Assembly (NCBI GenBank): GCA_027619415.1
Contig: JAQCFO010000004.1
Coordinates: 31,835 to 95,834, forward strand
Length of the DNA: 64,000 bases
Direction: 5' to 3'
DNA from: Bacteroidota bacterium
GTDB taxonomy: Bacteria > Bacteroidota > Bacteroidia > Flavobacteriales > Flavobacteriaceae
The notes below the pieces were generated by a model that saw only the letters and a program-made list of their open reading frames with translations, searched no databases and was not told where the DNA came from. The position numbers were made by a program, and so were the translations under genes. Shown one piece after another: positions 40,657 to 50,945 of the stretch; position 1 is the stretch's first letter, and each line of letters starts with the position of its first letter.

Positions 40657-41603
40657 ATTCAATTACAAAAACAGATTTTAAATTTGAAAATCAAATTTCT
40701 AAATATTCAGGAAAAGTAAGGGATGTATACAATATTGACAATAAATACCTAGTAATGGTTGCTTCAGATAGGTTATCCGCTTTTGATATTGTTTTGCCAA
40801 AGGGAATCCCTTATAAGGGACAAATTTTAAATCAAATTGCATGTAAAATGTTAAATGAAACATCTCATATTGTCCAAAATTGGCTAATAGACTCTCCAGA
40901 TCCAAATGTATCAATTGGACAAATTTGTGAACCTTTTAAAATTGAAATGGTAATAAGGGGTTATTTATCAGGCCATGCTGCAAGATTATATAATTCTGGA
41001 ATAAGACAAATTTGTGGAATTAACATGCCAGAAGGTATGTCGGAAAATGATAAATTCAAATCTCCTATTATAACTCCTACTACTAAAGCAGTAAATGGTC
41101 AGCATGATGAAGATATTTCAAAAGAGGAGTTGTTAAATAAAAACATAGTTTCTATAGAAGATTACAAAATATTAGAAGATTATACATACAAGTTATTTTC
41201 TGAAGGTTCAAGAATTGCAAATAAACAAGGTTTAATATTGGTAGATACTAAATATGAGTTTGGAAAAAATTCAAATGGGGATATAATTTTAATTGATGAA
41301 ATTCATACTCCAGACTCTTCAAGGTATTTTTATTTAGATTCATATAAAAAATTACAAAGATCAAGATCCACTCAAAAGCAATTATCTAAAGAGTTTGTTA
41401 GACAGTGGCTTATAAATAAAGGTTTCCAAGGGAAAAAAGGAGAAGTTATCCCAGAAATGAATTCAGACTATATAAAAGAAGTTTCAGAAAGATACATAGA
41501 GCTTTATGAGAAAATAACTGGATCTAAGTTTGTTAAATCAGAAACAAGCGATATTCAATCAAGAATTCAGTTAAATGTTAATTCTTATTTTAAATCAAAA
41601 TAA
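40653..41603 (+). CDS. purC: SAICAR synthetase
   Basis: 'YSGKVRDVYNIDNKYLVMVASDRLSAFD', 'VIRGYLSGHAARLY', 'LIDEIHTPDSSRYF'. Confidence 0.96.
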   Translation: MNSITKTDFKFENQISKYSGKVRDVYNIDNKYLVMVASDRLSAFDIVLPKGIPYKGQILNQIACKMLNETSHIVQNWLIDSPDPNVSIGQICEPFKIEMVIRGYLSGHAARLYNSGIRQICGINMPEGMSENDKFKSPIITPTTKAVNGQHDEDISKEELLNKNIVSIEDYKILEDYTYKLFSEGSRIANKQGLILVDTKYEFGKNSNGDIILIDEIHTPDSSRYFYLDSYKKLQRSRSTQKQLSKEFVRQWLINKGFQGKKGEVIPEMNSDYIKEVSERYIELYEKITGSKFVKSETSDIQSRIQLNVNSYFKSK

Positions 41604-42487
41604 GTAGATACTATGCTCTTAACATTATAACTGCGATCAATCCATAAAATATCATTCTTTTTATTTAACCAAGTAATTTGCCTCTTTGCATACCTTCTTG
41701 TGTTTTTTTTAATTTCTTCGATGTAAGTTTCTAAAGATTTTGTACTATTTAAATAATCAAAAAGTTCTTTATATCCTACTGTTTGAAGTGCAGTTAAACT
41801 CTTATACTTTTTGAGCAATTTAACTTCATTCAGTAAGCCACTTATAAGCATTTGGTCAACTCTATTATTAATCAATTTATATAAATCTTTTCTTTCAATA
41901 TTAATTGCAATTGGAAAAACTTTATATGGACGATTTAATTTAGTTTTATTTAAAAAACTTGAGTAAGGTTTTTTGGAAGAAATACAAACTTCTAAAGCTC
42001 TGATAATTCTTCTAGAATTATAAATATCTATTTTTTCATAGTATTTTAGATCAAGCTCTTTTAATTTATTCTGAAGGAATTCTATTCCATTCACTTCATA
42101 CTGCTTGTTTAACTTATTTCTAACACCCAAATCTATTTCTGGAAATTTATCTATACCGTTTATTGAAGCGTCCATGTATAATCCAGATCCTCCAACCATT
42201 ATCATAAAATCGTTAGTTTTGAACTTGTTGTTTAAAATTTCATTTGATTCAATTTCAAAATCATTGATAGTATAACGATCTAAAATAGATTTGTGCTGTA
42301 TACAGTGGTGTCTTACTGTAGAAAGCTCAATACTTGAAGGAACACCGGTTCCAATACTCATTTCTTTGTAAAATTGCCTTGAATCACAGGAAATAATTTC
42401 ACAATTTAATAATTGTGCCAACTCTATACTAAACTTTGTTTTGCCAACTGCTGTAGGTCCAGAAATTGTAATTAAAGTTTTTTTCAT
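41585..42487 (-). CDS. miaA: tRNA dimethylallyltransferase
   Basis: 'ISGPTAVGKTKFSIELA', 'ISCDSRQFYKEMSIGTGVPS', 'RRYAKRQITWLNK'. Confidence 0.95.
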   Translation of the reverse strand: MKKTLITISGPTAVGKTKFSIELAQLLNCEIISCDSRQFYKEMSIGTGVPSSIELSTVRHHCIQHKSILDRYTINDFEIESNEILNNKFKTNDFMIMVGGSGLYMDASINGIDKFPEIDLGVRNKLNKQYEVNGIEFLQNKLKELDLKYYEKIDIYNSRRIIRALEVCISSKKPYSSFLNKTKLNRPYKVFPIAINIERKDLYKLINNRVDQMLISGLLNEVKLLKKYKSLTALQTVGYKELFDYLNSTKSLETYIEEIKKNTRRYAKRQITWLNKKNDILWIDRSYNVKSIVSTYFDLK

Positions 42488-43797
42488 ACTAACTTATCAA
42501 TATTAATTATTTTTTCAACTTTATGTTTATTTATGTAATTAACAATCAATGATTCAGATCCTTCAATTTCTTCTGAACTAGTAATTAACGACTCTAGGAT
42601 TTCTATATTATTAATTTGATAATTAAGAGTAAAATAACCGTATCCTATGTATTTATTGTTTTTAATTAATAGAACACTTTTTTCATCAACACTTCTTCCT
42701 TTATCAATTATTAACATATTGACAAATGGAAAACTATACTTTTTTAATATTTCAAAAATATTTAAATTACTTTTCTCAGATTTATTACTTTCTAGATTAT
42801 ATTTCATGTTTAAAACTGATAGTTTTTTATTAGCAAGTTTTAACGATGAATATGTTTCAATAAATTCTATAGAGTCGTGATAATGCAATATTCTTAGAAA
42901 TTTAAAATTATCATTATCTGTACAAATTTCTAAACCAAACTTCTTTATGGTATTTTTCAATAAGCTGTTAAACTTAGGCTGATGGGTTTTTATTTCCTTA
43001 TTCTCTTTTAATAGGGCTATCAGTTCACTTCCAGTATTTTCATAGCTTACATCGTTTAATTCTAATCTAATTTTCAATGATTTGTTACTAATTCCAGTTA
43101 AATGTTGATTAACCCTATTTTTAATAGATTTACTTTTTCCTATATAAATAATTTTTCCGTTAGAATCGTGAAAATAATATATTCCTATTTCATTTTTTAA
43201 ATTTTTTACTAAATCTGCCCATTTGTTTATTTTTGGTTTAACATCTTTTACAATTGAACTATTGAATATCTCTTTTTTTATGTCTTTTACAAGTAATAGT
43301 TTGAATAATTCTAATGTAGCTTTAGCATCTCCAGAAGCTCTGTGCCTATTACTAATTGGAATTCCAAGTGATTTTACCAAGTTTCCTAATTTATAAGAAC
43401 TCATGTTTGGAATTAGTTTTTTTGAAAGATTAACAGTACATAGCTGAGGAGTTATAAATTCATATCCTAATCTATCAAACTCTATTTTCAGCATCCTATA
43501 GTCAAATGATGAATTATGTGCTACAAGAATAGTTTTATCTGTAATTTCTAATATTCTTTTAGCAATTTGAAAAAATTTCGGTGCATTTACTAACATATTA
43601 TCCGTTATACCTGTTAATTGCTGTACAAAGGGTTGTATTGGTATTTCAGGGTTAACTAAACTTATAAATTGATCAATAATATCTACTCCATCAAATTTAT
43701 AGATGGCAATTTCAGTAATACCTTCTTGATTAAATTTTCCTCCTGTTGTTTCTACGTCAATAATTGAATACAATTTTTTTTTATTTACGTTTACCAA
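42484..43797 (-). CDS. DnaQ-like 3'-5' exonuclease fused to a UvrC/Cho-like GIY-YIG domain
   Basis: 'SIIDVETTGGKFNQEGITEIAIYKFDG', 'VAHNSSFDYRMLKIEF', then 'GIYYFHDSNGKIIYIGKSKSIKNRVNQHLTG'. Confidence 0.9.
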   Translation of the reverse strand: MVNVNKKKLYSIIDVETTGGKFNQEGITEIAIYKFDGVDIIDQFISLVNPEIPIQPFVQQLTGITDNMLVNAPKFFQIAKRILEITDKTILVAHNSSFDYRMLKIEFDRLGYEFITPQLCTVNLSKKLIPNMSSYKLGNLVKSLGIPISNRHRASGDAKATLELFKLLLVKDIKKEIFNSSIVKDVKPKINKWADLVKNLKNEIGIYYFHDSNGKIIYIGKSKSIKNRVNQHLTGISNKSLKIRLELNDVSYENTGSELIALLKENKEIKTHQPKFNSLLKNTIKKFGLEICTDNDNFKFLRILHYHDSIEFIETYSSLKLANKKLSVLNMKYNLESNKSEKSNLNIFEILKKYSFPFVNMLIIDKGRSVDEKSVLLIKNNKYIGYGYFTLNYQINNIEILESLITSSEEIEGSESLIVNYINKHKVEKIINIDKLV

Positions 43798-44431
43798 AAA
43801 TAGTGCTACCTAACCTTATAAGATTACTTTGGCATTCAATTGCTATATTATAGTCTCCACTCATCCCCATCGATAAAATATCAAGAGATAATTTTTTTTT
43901 ATGCTTGTTAAACAAATCTTTTAAAGAGTTGAATTGACTTTTTATAATATCTTGATTATTAGTGAAGCTAGCCATTCCCATTAATCCAACAACTTTAAGA
44001 TTGTTAAATGTGGATAATAGTTCATCTTTCATAATCATATCAAAATCATTAATTGAAAATCCGAACTTTGTTTTATCATTAGTGATGTCAATCTGAATTA
44101 AAATATTAATGATTTTAGTATTATTTATTGCTTGTTTATTGATTTCTTTAATAAGTTTAATACTATCCACACTGTGTATTAAATGAATAAACGGAGCTAT
44201 ATATTTAACTTTATTTGTTTGAAGGTGACCAATCATGTGCCATTTAATATCTTTTGGAAGGGCATCATGTTTTAAAATTAGTTCTTGGATCTTGTTTTCA
44301 CCAAAATCTAATTGGCCAGTATTATAAGCTAATATAATATCCTCATTTGGTTTAGTTTTTGAAACCGCAACAAGACTTACATTTTGAGGTAATTCATATT
44401 TAATTTTCTGTAAATTATCGACAATGTTCAT
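43781..44431 (-). CDS. YggS family PLP homeostasis protein
   Basis: 'VSLVAVSKTKPNEDIILAYNTGQLDFGENKIQEL', 'WHMIGHLQTNKVKYI', 'SMGMSGDYNIAIE'. Confidence 0.94.
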   Translation of the reverse strand: MNIVDNLQKIKYELPQNVSLVAVSKTKPNEDIILAYNTGQLDFGENKIQELILKHDALPKDIKWHMIGHLQTNKVKYIAPFIHLIHSVDSIKLIKEINKQAINNTKIINILIQIDITNDKTKFGFSINDFDMIMKDELLSTFNNLKVVGLMGMASFTNNQDIIKSQFNSLKDLFNKHKKKLSLDILSMGMSGDYNIAIECQSNLIRLGSTIFGKRK

Positions 44432-45384
44432 TGAATTTTTTTAATAATTTTATTGGCCAAATTCAGAGCTAAATAACCGTCTTCTAAACTTATAACTGGT
44501 TTTGAATTATTGTTTATTGTAAAGGCAAATGAATTATGCTCTTCAACAATTGCATTAGTTATTTTTATTTCTGGATTCTGATAATTTATTTGTTTTTTAT
44601 CTCCGTTGGAATTTTCAATAATCATTGCATATTTATCTGAATTATTAATTGCATTAGATATTTTTACAATTTCACTTTTCTTTTCTAAAAAATCTACAGA
44701 AATATAGGTATGATTTTGAAAAAAACGAGTTTTTCTCATGTTTTTTAATGAAATTCTACTTGATGTGAAGTTTGCAACACAACCATTTTCAAATTCAACT
44801 CTTGCATTGGTAATATCAGGTGTTTCACTAATTACACAAACTCCATTCGCACTTACTGATTTAATTTTTGATTTAACTATGCTAAGAACAATATCTATAT
44901 CATGGATCATAAGATCTAGAACTACTGAAACATCATTTCCTCTTGGATTAAATTCAGCAAGCCTATGGCATTCTATGAATTTTGGATTATTGATAGTCTC
45001 TTTTATACTCACGTAAGCTGGATTAAAACGTTCAACATGACCGACTTGACCAATTAGATTTTTATCTTTTGCTAATTGAACTAACTCTTTAGCTTGCTTA
45101 ACAGTAGAAGTAATTGGTTTTTCAATAAAAATATGTTTATTATTTTCTAAACATATTTTAGCTATTTCATAATGAGTAGTGGTATTAGAACAAATAAAAA
45201 CCACATCAACTGAATTTATTAAATCAATCGCATCTTTAAAGTTAATATAATCAACACCTAGTTTTTTGGATTTTTTTAAATCTTTATCATGAAATCCTAT
45301 AACATCATATAATTTTGACTCGTTAAGAAGCTTAAGATGAATAGTACCCAAATGACCTGTTCCAATAACACCTACTTTTATCAT
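44428..45384 (-). CDS. Gfo/Idh/MocA family oxidoreductase
   Basis: 'KVGVIGTGHLGTIHLKLL', 'HIFIEKPITSTVKQAKEL', 'VVLDLMIHDIDIVLSI'. Confidence 0.9.
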   Translation of the reverse strand: MIKVGVIGTGHLGTIHLKLLNESKLYDVIGFHDKDLKKSKKLGVDYINFKDAIDLINSVDVVFICSNTTTHYEIAKICLENNKHIFIEKPITSTVKQAKELVQLAKDKNLIGQVGHVERFNPAYVSIKETINNPKFIECHRLAEFNPRGNDVSVVLDLMIHDIDIVLSIVKSKIKSVSANGVCVISETPDITNARVEFENGCVANFTSSRISLKNMRKTRFFQNHTYISVDFLEKKSEIVKISNAINNSDKYAMIIENSNGDKKQINYQNPEIKITNAIVEEHNSFAFTINNNSKPVISLEDGYLALNLANKIIKKIQ

Positions 45385-45443
45385 CTAATATTTTTTTCAA
45401 AAATACAATTCTTATTTATTAATTTTATAATAATTAAAAGCTA

Positions 45444-46085
45444 TTGTTAGATACTTCAAAACATAAGGGTTTAAGAAAAAGGTTAGTTGAAGAACTAATT
45501 AAAAAGGGTATTGATTCAAGAATGGTTTTAAACGCTATTTTAAATATTCCAAGACATTTGTTTATTGATAATGATTTTGAGGCACACGCTTATATAGATA
45601 AAGCATTCCCGATTGATTCTAATCAAACAATATCTCAACCTTATACTGTGGCATTTCAAACAACGATCCTGGGGATAGAAAAAAATGACAAAGTTCTTGA
45701 GATAGGTACAGGTTCTGGCTATCAGACAGCTGTATTAGTAAAACTAAATGCTAATGTTTACACTATTGAAAGGCAACATTTATTATACAGAAAATCTATG
45801 AAGAGGTTAAATTTTTTAGGCTATTCACCAAAATTAGTAAAATATGGAGATGGTTACTTGGGTCTGCCAGAACATGCACCATTTGATAAAATATTGGTTA
45901 CTGCAGGAGCTTCCAAAATTCCAAAAAAATTACTTCTTCAATTAAAAATAGGAGGAAAAATTATTATTCCTATTGGAGAATTGAATCAAGAAATGACATT
46001 AATAATTAGAAAAAGTGAAACTAAATTTGAGAAAAAAAAATTAGGTAAGTTTAATTTTGTTCCGATGCTAAAAAAAACTAATTAA
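45444..46085 (+). CDS. pcm: Protein-L-isoaspartate O-methyltransferase
   Basis: 'QTISQPYTVAFQTTILGIEKNDKVLEIGTGSGYQTAVLVKL'; TTG start. Confidence 0.93.
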   Translation: MLDTSKHKGLRKRLVEELIKKGIDSRMVLNAILNIPRHLFIDNDFEAHAYIDKAFPIDSNQTISQPYTVAFQTTILGIEKNDKVLEIGTGSGYQTAVLVKLNANVYTIERQHLLYRKSMKRLNFLGYSPKLVKYGDGYLGLPEHAPFDKILVTAGASKIPKKLLLQLKIGGKIIIPIGELNQEMTLIIRKSETKFEKKKLGKFNFVPMLKKTN

Positions 46086-46086
46086 A

Positions 46087-46539
46087 TTATTTCTTTTTTA
46101 ACCTATCCAGCTGAATCTTGTTTTCTCTATTTTTTATAGCATGCCTTTTATCGTATGTTTTTTTTCCTTTAGCTAATGAAATTAAAATTTTAGCAAAACC
46201 ATTTTCGCTAATAAATACTTTTAATGGAATTATAGTTAAACCAGTATTTCTAACTTCTTTTAATAATTTTTTTAATTCATTTTTATTTAAAAGTAATTTT
46301 CTTTGACTTCTAGTCTGGTGATTAAACTGATTACCAAACAAATATTCATCAATAAACATATTAATAATAAACAATTCGCCTAAGTCATTGAATTCACAAA
46401 AACTGTCAGAAATAGAGGTTTTACCATCTCTTATAGATTTAATTTCTGTTCCAGTTAAGACAATTCCTGCCGAATACTGGTCTAACAACTCGTATTCAAA
46501 CTTAGCTTTCTTATTTAGTATATTTACTTTTTTAATCAC
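46087..46539 (-). CDS. smpB: SsrA-binding protein
   Basis: 'LNKKAKFEYELLDQYSAGIVLTGTEIKSIRDGKTSISDSFC', 'KGKKTYDKRHAIKNRE'. Confidence 0.97.
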   Translation of the reverse strand: MIKKVNILNKKAKFEYELLDQYSAGIVLTGTEIKSIRDGKTSISDSFCEFNDLGELFIINMFIDEYLFGNQFNHQTRSQRKLLLNKNELKKLLKEVRNTGLTIIPLKVFISENGFAKILISLAKGKKTYDKRHAIKNRENKIQLDRLKKK

Positions 46540-46570
46540 AGAACAAAGTTAACAAGTATATTTCACTTAT

Positions 46571-46903
46571 ATGGCTAAAATTAATTGGATTGAAATTAAT
46601 TCATTAGATGATATTACAAAATTAAGAGATAATTACATAGTAATTTTCAAACACTCACCTAGATGTGTTGTTAGTAAAATTGTTTTTACAAGATTTGAAT
46701 TTGCTTTTCATGAAAATTTAAACATTCAAAAATACATTTACATTGATGTAATAAAAACGAAAGAACTTTCAAAAAATATTTCTAATAAATATAGCGTCTA
46801 TCATGAGTCTCCTCAGTTAATATTGTTAAAAGATGATGAAGTTTTACACCATTCATCTCATTCGGATATTAAATTTTCTAATTTGAACAATTATATAATA
46901 TAA
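46571..46903 (+). CDS. YtxJ-like monothiol thioredoxin-fold protein (bacillithiol system)
   Basis: 'IVIFKHSPRCVVSKIVFTRFE' and 'VYHESPQLILLKDDEVLHHSSHSDI'. Confidence 0.82.
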   Translation: MAKINWIEINSLDDITKLRDNYIVIFKHSPRCVVSKIVFTRFEFAFHENLNIQKYIYIDVIKTKELSKNISNKYSVYHESPQLILLKDDEVLHHSSHSDIKFSNLNNYII

Positions 46904-46940
46904 ATTGTTAATTGTTTTTTGATTTATTTTAATTTATTTA

Positions 46941-46971
46941 TTGGTTTGATCTTTTATCATGTTTAAATTTG
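46941..46971 (+). promoter_or_regulatory. Candidate promoter of glyA
   Basis: TTG-N20-TAAATTTG, followed by the glyA ATG at 46987. Confidence 0.6.
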
Positions 46972-46986
46972 TTTAAAATTTATAAA

Positions 46987-48261
46987 ATGAGAGTTGATAA
47001 AGAAATAAGTGATTTAATTAATAAAGAAGAAATTAGACAATTAAGAGGCGTAGAATTAATTGCATCTGAAAATTTCACTAGCCCTGCAGTTATGGAGGCT
47101 ACAGGTTCAATTTTAACAAATAAATATGCCGAAGGATACCCCGGTAAAAGGTATTACGGTGGATGTGAAGTTGTTGATGAAATAGAAACTTTAGCTATTA
47201 ATAGAGCTAAAGAGCTTTTTGGAGCCTCTTATGCTAATGTTCAGCCTCATTCGGGTTCACAAGCTAATACTGCCGTTTATCATGCGTTTTTAAATCCTGG
47301 TGATAAAATACTAGGTTTCGATTTATCTCATGGTGGTCACTTAACTCATGGTTCTCCCGTAAATTTTAGTGGAAGGTTATATGACCCTGTTTTTTATGGA
47401 GTTGAAAAAGAAACAGGAATATTGAATTATGATAAGATTTTAGAAATTGCTAAAAAAGAAAAACCAAAATTAATTATAGCTGGTGCTTCGGCTTACTCTA
47501 GAGATATTGATTTTGAAAAGTTTAGAGAAATTGCAGATCAAGTAGATGCATTTTTATTAGCAGACATATCTCATCCTTCTGGTTTAATTGCAAAAGGTAT
47601 TTTAAATGATCCAATTCCTTATTGCCATGTTGTAACAACTACAACTCATAAAACACTAAGAGGACCAAGAGGTGGTTTAATATTAATGGGAGAAGATTTT
47701 GACAATCCATTTGGAATCAAATTAAAGAGCGGTTCATTAAAAAAAATGTCTTCATTAATAGACTTAGCTGTATTTCCAGGAAATCAAGGCGGTCCATTGG
47801 AACATGTAATTGCTGGAAAAGCGATTGCATTTGGAGAAGCATTGAAAGATGATTTTATGACTTACATGATACAAGTTAGGCAGAATGCAAAAGTAATGGC
47901 AGAAGAATTTGTTAAAAGGGGTTATAATATAATTTCTGGTGGAACAGACAATCATATGATACTAATTGATTTAAGAAATAAAAATATTTCAGGAAAAGAT
48001 GCTGAATTAGTATTGGTTCGAGCTGATATTACAGCAAATAAAAACATGGTTCCATTTGATGACAAGTCTCCTTTTGTTACTTCAGGAATTAGGTTTGGAA
48101 CCCCAGCAATAACTACTAGAGGACTTAAAGAAAAAGATATGATTACAATAGTAGATTTAATAGATAGAGTTATAAAACAACCTGATAACGATATGGAAAT
48201 AAATTGTGTAAAAAAAGAAGTGAATCAGTTAATGGCAGGAAGAGCTTTGTTTAATTATTGA
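46987..48261 (+). CDS. glyA: Serine hydroxymethyltransferase
   Basis: '[48 protein letters not shown]', '[14 protein letters not shown]'; ATG at 46987 preferred. Confidence 0.98.
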   Translation: MRVDKEISDLINKEEIRQLRGVELIASENFTSPAVMEATGSILTNKYAEGYPGKRYYGGCEVVDEIETLAINRAKELFGASYANVQPHSGSQANTAVYHAFLNPGDKILGFDLSHGGHLTHGSPVNFSGRLYDPVFYGVEKETGILNYDKILEIAKKEKPKLIIAGASAYSRDIDFEKFREIADQVDAFLLADISHPSGLIAKGILNDPIPYCHVVTTTTHKTLRGPRGGLILMGEDFDNPFGIKLKSGSLKKMSSLIDLAVFPGNQGGPLEHVIAGKAIAFGEALKDDFMTYMIQVRQNAKVMAEEFVKRGYNIISGGTDNHMILIDLRNKNISGKDAELVLVRADITANKNMVPFDDKSPFVTSGIRFGTPAITTRGLKEKDMITIVDLIDRVIKQPDNDMEINCVKKEVNQLMAGRALFNY

Positions 48262-49286
48262 TTTTCTAATATTTTAATTTCAAATAATTTATTCCAATTT
48301 TTTCCAGTAACAAAAAAAGTTTTTCTTTGCTTATTATATGCTATTCCGTTTAAAACATCAAGTTTAGAATGCTGTTTGACTTTTGTTTTTAAACCATTAA
48401 AATCAATAACACCCTCAACTTTACCGCTTTTTGGATCTATAATTAAACCTACTTCCTTGTTGAATTGGTAAGTATTGGCATAAATTTTACCTTCATACCA
48501 TTCTAATTCATTTATTTTTTTAATTATTTTATTGTCAGTTACAACACTGAAATTATAAAGTTCATTTAAGTTTACTGGGTCAAGAACCCAAATTTTTTCT
48601 GTTCCATCTGATTTGTACAATTTTTCGCCATCATTACATAATCCCCAACCCTCAAGACTGTTTTCATAACTAAAAGATTTAATTAAATTAAAATCATTTT
48701 TATTATATACAAAACCAACCTTTTCTTTCCAGGTTAATTGAAAAATTTTATCATCGATAATTGTTATTCCTTCCCCAAAATATGATTTGTCTAGAATTAT
48801 TTTATTTAAAACCTTTCCTGTTTTAAAATCCACCTTTTTTAATGTTGAGAATCCATACTGACCAGTACCCTCATATAAATTAAAATCATCATCAAATTCA
48901 AGCCCCTGAGTATATGAATTAATGTCATGATCAAATTCATTTATAATTTTATAAGTGTAAAGCTTGGGTTTAGTAGCAGAATATATAATTATATTTTTTT
49001 GAATAATGAAATTTTCATCATTTACTTTAAAAGATGCTTTTATAGTATTGACACCAAGCTCGTTATTCAAAACATAATTGGGGGAAATTTTTACATTATC
49101 TATAGAAAAAATTAAATCTGTTAGAGTGTTATTAGTAGGATTATTAATTACTAAATCTATTATGTTACCATTATTTAAATACTCATTTGTTTTAGAAATA
49201 TGTATAGAATAGTCATGGCTTACATTAACATCACATGAAATTAGAGTAATTATAATTAATAACACATATAGTTTTATGACTCTCAT
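48255..49286 (-). CDS. Glutaminyl-peptide (glutamine) cyclotransferase-like lipoprotein
   Basis: '[39 protein letters not shown]', '[21 protein letters not shown]'. Confidence 0.88.
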   Translation of the reverse strand: MRVIKLYVLLIIITLISCDVNVSHDYSIHISKTNEYLNNGNIIDLVINNPTNNTLTDLIFSIDNVKISPNYVLNNELGVNTIKASFKVNDENFIIQKNIIIYSATKPKLYTYKIINEFDHDINSYTQGLEFDDDFNLYEGTGQYGFSTLKKVDFKTGKVLNKIILDKSYFGEGITIIDDKIFQLTWKEKVGFVYNKNDFNLIKSFSYENSLEGWGLCNDGEKLYKSDGTEKIWVLDPVNLNELYNFSVVTDNKIIKKINELEWYEGKIYANTYQFNKEVGLIIDPKSGKVEGVIDFNGLKTKVKQHSKLDVLNGIAYNKQRKTFFVTGKNWNKLFEIKILENQ

Positions 49287-49361
49287 TTTAGAAATTTATT
49301 AATCAAATTTAAATATTAATAATTAACCCTTAACATATTTAATTATAAAAACTTATATATA

Positions 49362-49369
49362 TATATTTG
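49362..49369 (+). promoter_or_regulatory. Candidate -7 element of the SRP RNA gene
   Basis: TATATTTG 4 nt before the SRP RNA 5' end; no clear -33 TTG. Confidence 0.5.
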
Positions 49370-49373
49370 TAAT

Positions 49374-49469
49374 GGGCAAGTCTTACACAACCAGCTCCTG
49401 TTTAATCCCCCAGGGTGGGAACACAGCAAGGGTCGATGGTTGTAGCAGTGTGATGTAAGTAGCTTGCCC
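49374..49469 (+). ncRNA. ffs: Bacterial small-type SRP RNA (4.5S-like)
   Basis: GGGCAAG...CTTGCCC closing helix, 'GGTGGGAACACAGCAAGG' conserved tip, followed by a T-run. Confidence 0.9.
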
Positions 49470-49476
49470 TTTTTTT

Positions 49477-50280
49477 ATGTCTAAAACAGTTCTAGTTACT
49501 GGCGCATCATCAGGAATAGGTAAATCTATAGCTCTTTATTTATGTTCTAAAGGTTTCAAAGTGTACGGTACATGCCGTAATCCTAAGAAATATGATATTA
49601 TAGATTTTATTTTATTAAAATGTGATATAACTTTAATTAATGAAATTAAGAATGTTGTTAATTTTGTTTTAAAAAAAGAAGGAAGAATAGATATATTAAT
49701 AAATAATGCTGGAATAGGAATTACTGGCCCTGTAGAGGAGACATCTGAATCTGATATTAAATCTGCCTTTGAAACAAACTTTTTTGGACCAATTAATATC
49801 ATTAAGGCATGTATTCCCTCAATGAGAAGACATAAAACTGGTTTAATTATTAATATTACTTCTGTAATGGGTTATTTCGCAATGCCATTTAGAGGAGTTT
49901 ATAGTGCTACTAAAAGTTCAATGGAAATAATTGGAGAAGCATTTAGTATGGAATTAAACAAGTTCAATATTAAAGTAGTTAATATTGCTCCAGGTGACTT
50001 TAAGACTGGTATAATATCTAGAAGAATAAACAGTCCTAGTATTCAGAAATCTTCTTACGAAAAAGATTATGTGAAATGTATTAATTCTGCTAACAGTCAA
50101 GTGAAGAATGCTCTTTCGCCAGATATTATTTCAAAATTAGTTTATAAAATAATTTTATCTAAAAATCCAAAAATTCATTATAAAGTAGGTGCGTTTATTC
50201 AAAAATTTTCAATAGTTTTAAAAAGACTTTTACCAGATAGATTATTTGAAAAAATAATACTTTATTATAACAAAAATTAA
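49477..50280 (+). CDS. SDR family oxidoreductase
   Basis: '[18 protein letters not shown]', '[14 protein letters not shown]', '[15 protein letters not shown]'. Confidence 0.94.
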   Translation: MSKTVLVTGASSGIGKSIALYLCSKGFKVYGTCRNPKKYDIIDFILLKCDITLINEIKNVVNFVLKKEGRIDILINNAGIGITGPVEETSESDIKSAFETNFFGPINIIKACIPSMRRHKTGLIINITSVMGYFAMPFRGVYSATKSSMEIIGEAFSMELNKFNIKVVNIAPGDFKTGIISRRINSPSIQKSSYEKDYVKCINSANSQVKNALSPDIISKLVYKIILSKNPKIHYKVGAFIQKFSIVLKRLLPDRLFEKIILYYNKN

Positions 50281-50291
50281 ACCTATTACAT

Positions 50292-50945
50292 ATGAAATTC
50301 TTTATTGATACAGCAAATTTAGAACAAATAAAAGAGGCACAGGACTTAGGTGTTCTTGATGGAGTAACTACAAACCCATCTTTAATGGCTAAAGAAGGGA
50401 TTACGGGACATCAAAATATTTTAGATCATTATGTGAAGATTTGTAATATTGTTGATGGAGATGTCTCGGCTGAAGTAATTTCAACTGATTTTGAAGGAAT
50501 GGTGGAAGAGGGTGAGGCTCTTGCTAAATTACATTCTCAAATTGTAGTTAAAATTCCGATGATTTTAGATGGTATAAAAGCAATAAAATATTTTTCAAAC
50601 AAAGGCATAAGAACTAACTGTACTCTAATTTTTTCTGTTGGTCAAGCTCTTATTGCTGCAAAAGCTGGCGCAACATACGTTTCTCCTTTTATTGGAAGAC
50701 TTGACGACATTTCAACTGATGGTCTAAATTTAATATCAGAAATCGCAAATGTTTATGATAATTATGCTTTTAATACTCAAATACTTGCAGCTTCAATTCG
50801 ACATACTATGCACGTAATAGATTGTGCTAAAATTGGTGCGGACGTAATGACTGGTCCACTTTCGTCTATTAAAGGTTTAATAAATCATCCTCTTACTGAT
50901 ATAGGTTTAGAAAAATTCTTGAAAGATTATAAGAAAGGAAATTAA
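50292..50945 (+). CDS. Transaldolase / fructose-6-phosphate aldolase family
   Basis: '[36 protein letters not shown]', '[12 protein letters not shown]'. Confidence 0.95.
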   Translation: MKFFIDTANLEQIKEAQDLGVLDGVTTNPSLMAKEGITGHQNILDHYVKICNIVDGDVSAEVISTDFEGMVEEGEALAKLHSQIVVKIPMILDGIKAIKYFSNKGIRTNCTLIFSVGQALIAAKAGATYVSPFIGRLDDISTDGLNLISEIANVYDNYAFNTQILAASIRHTMHVIDCAKIGADVMTGPLSSIKGLINHPLTDIGLEKFLKDYKKGN

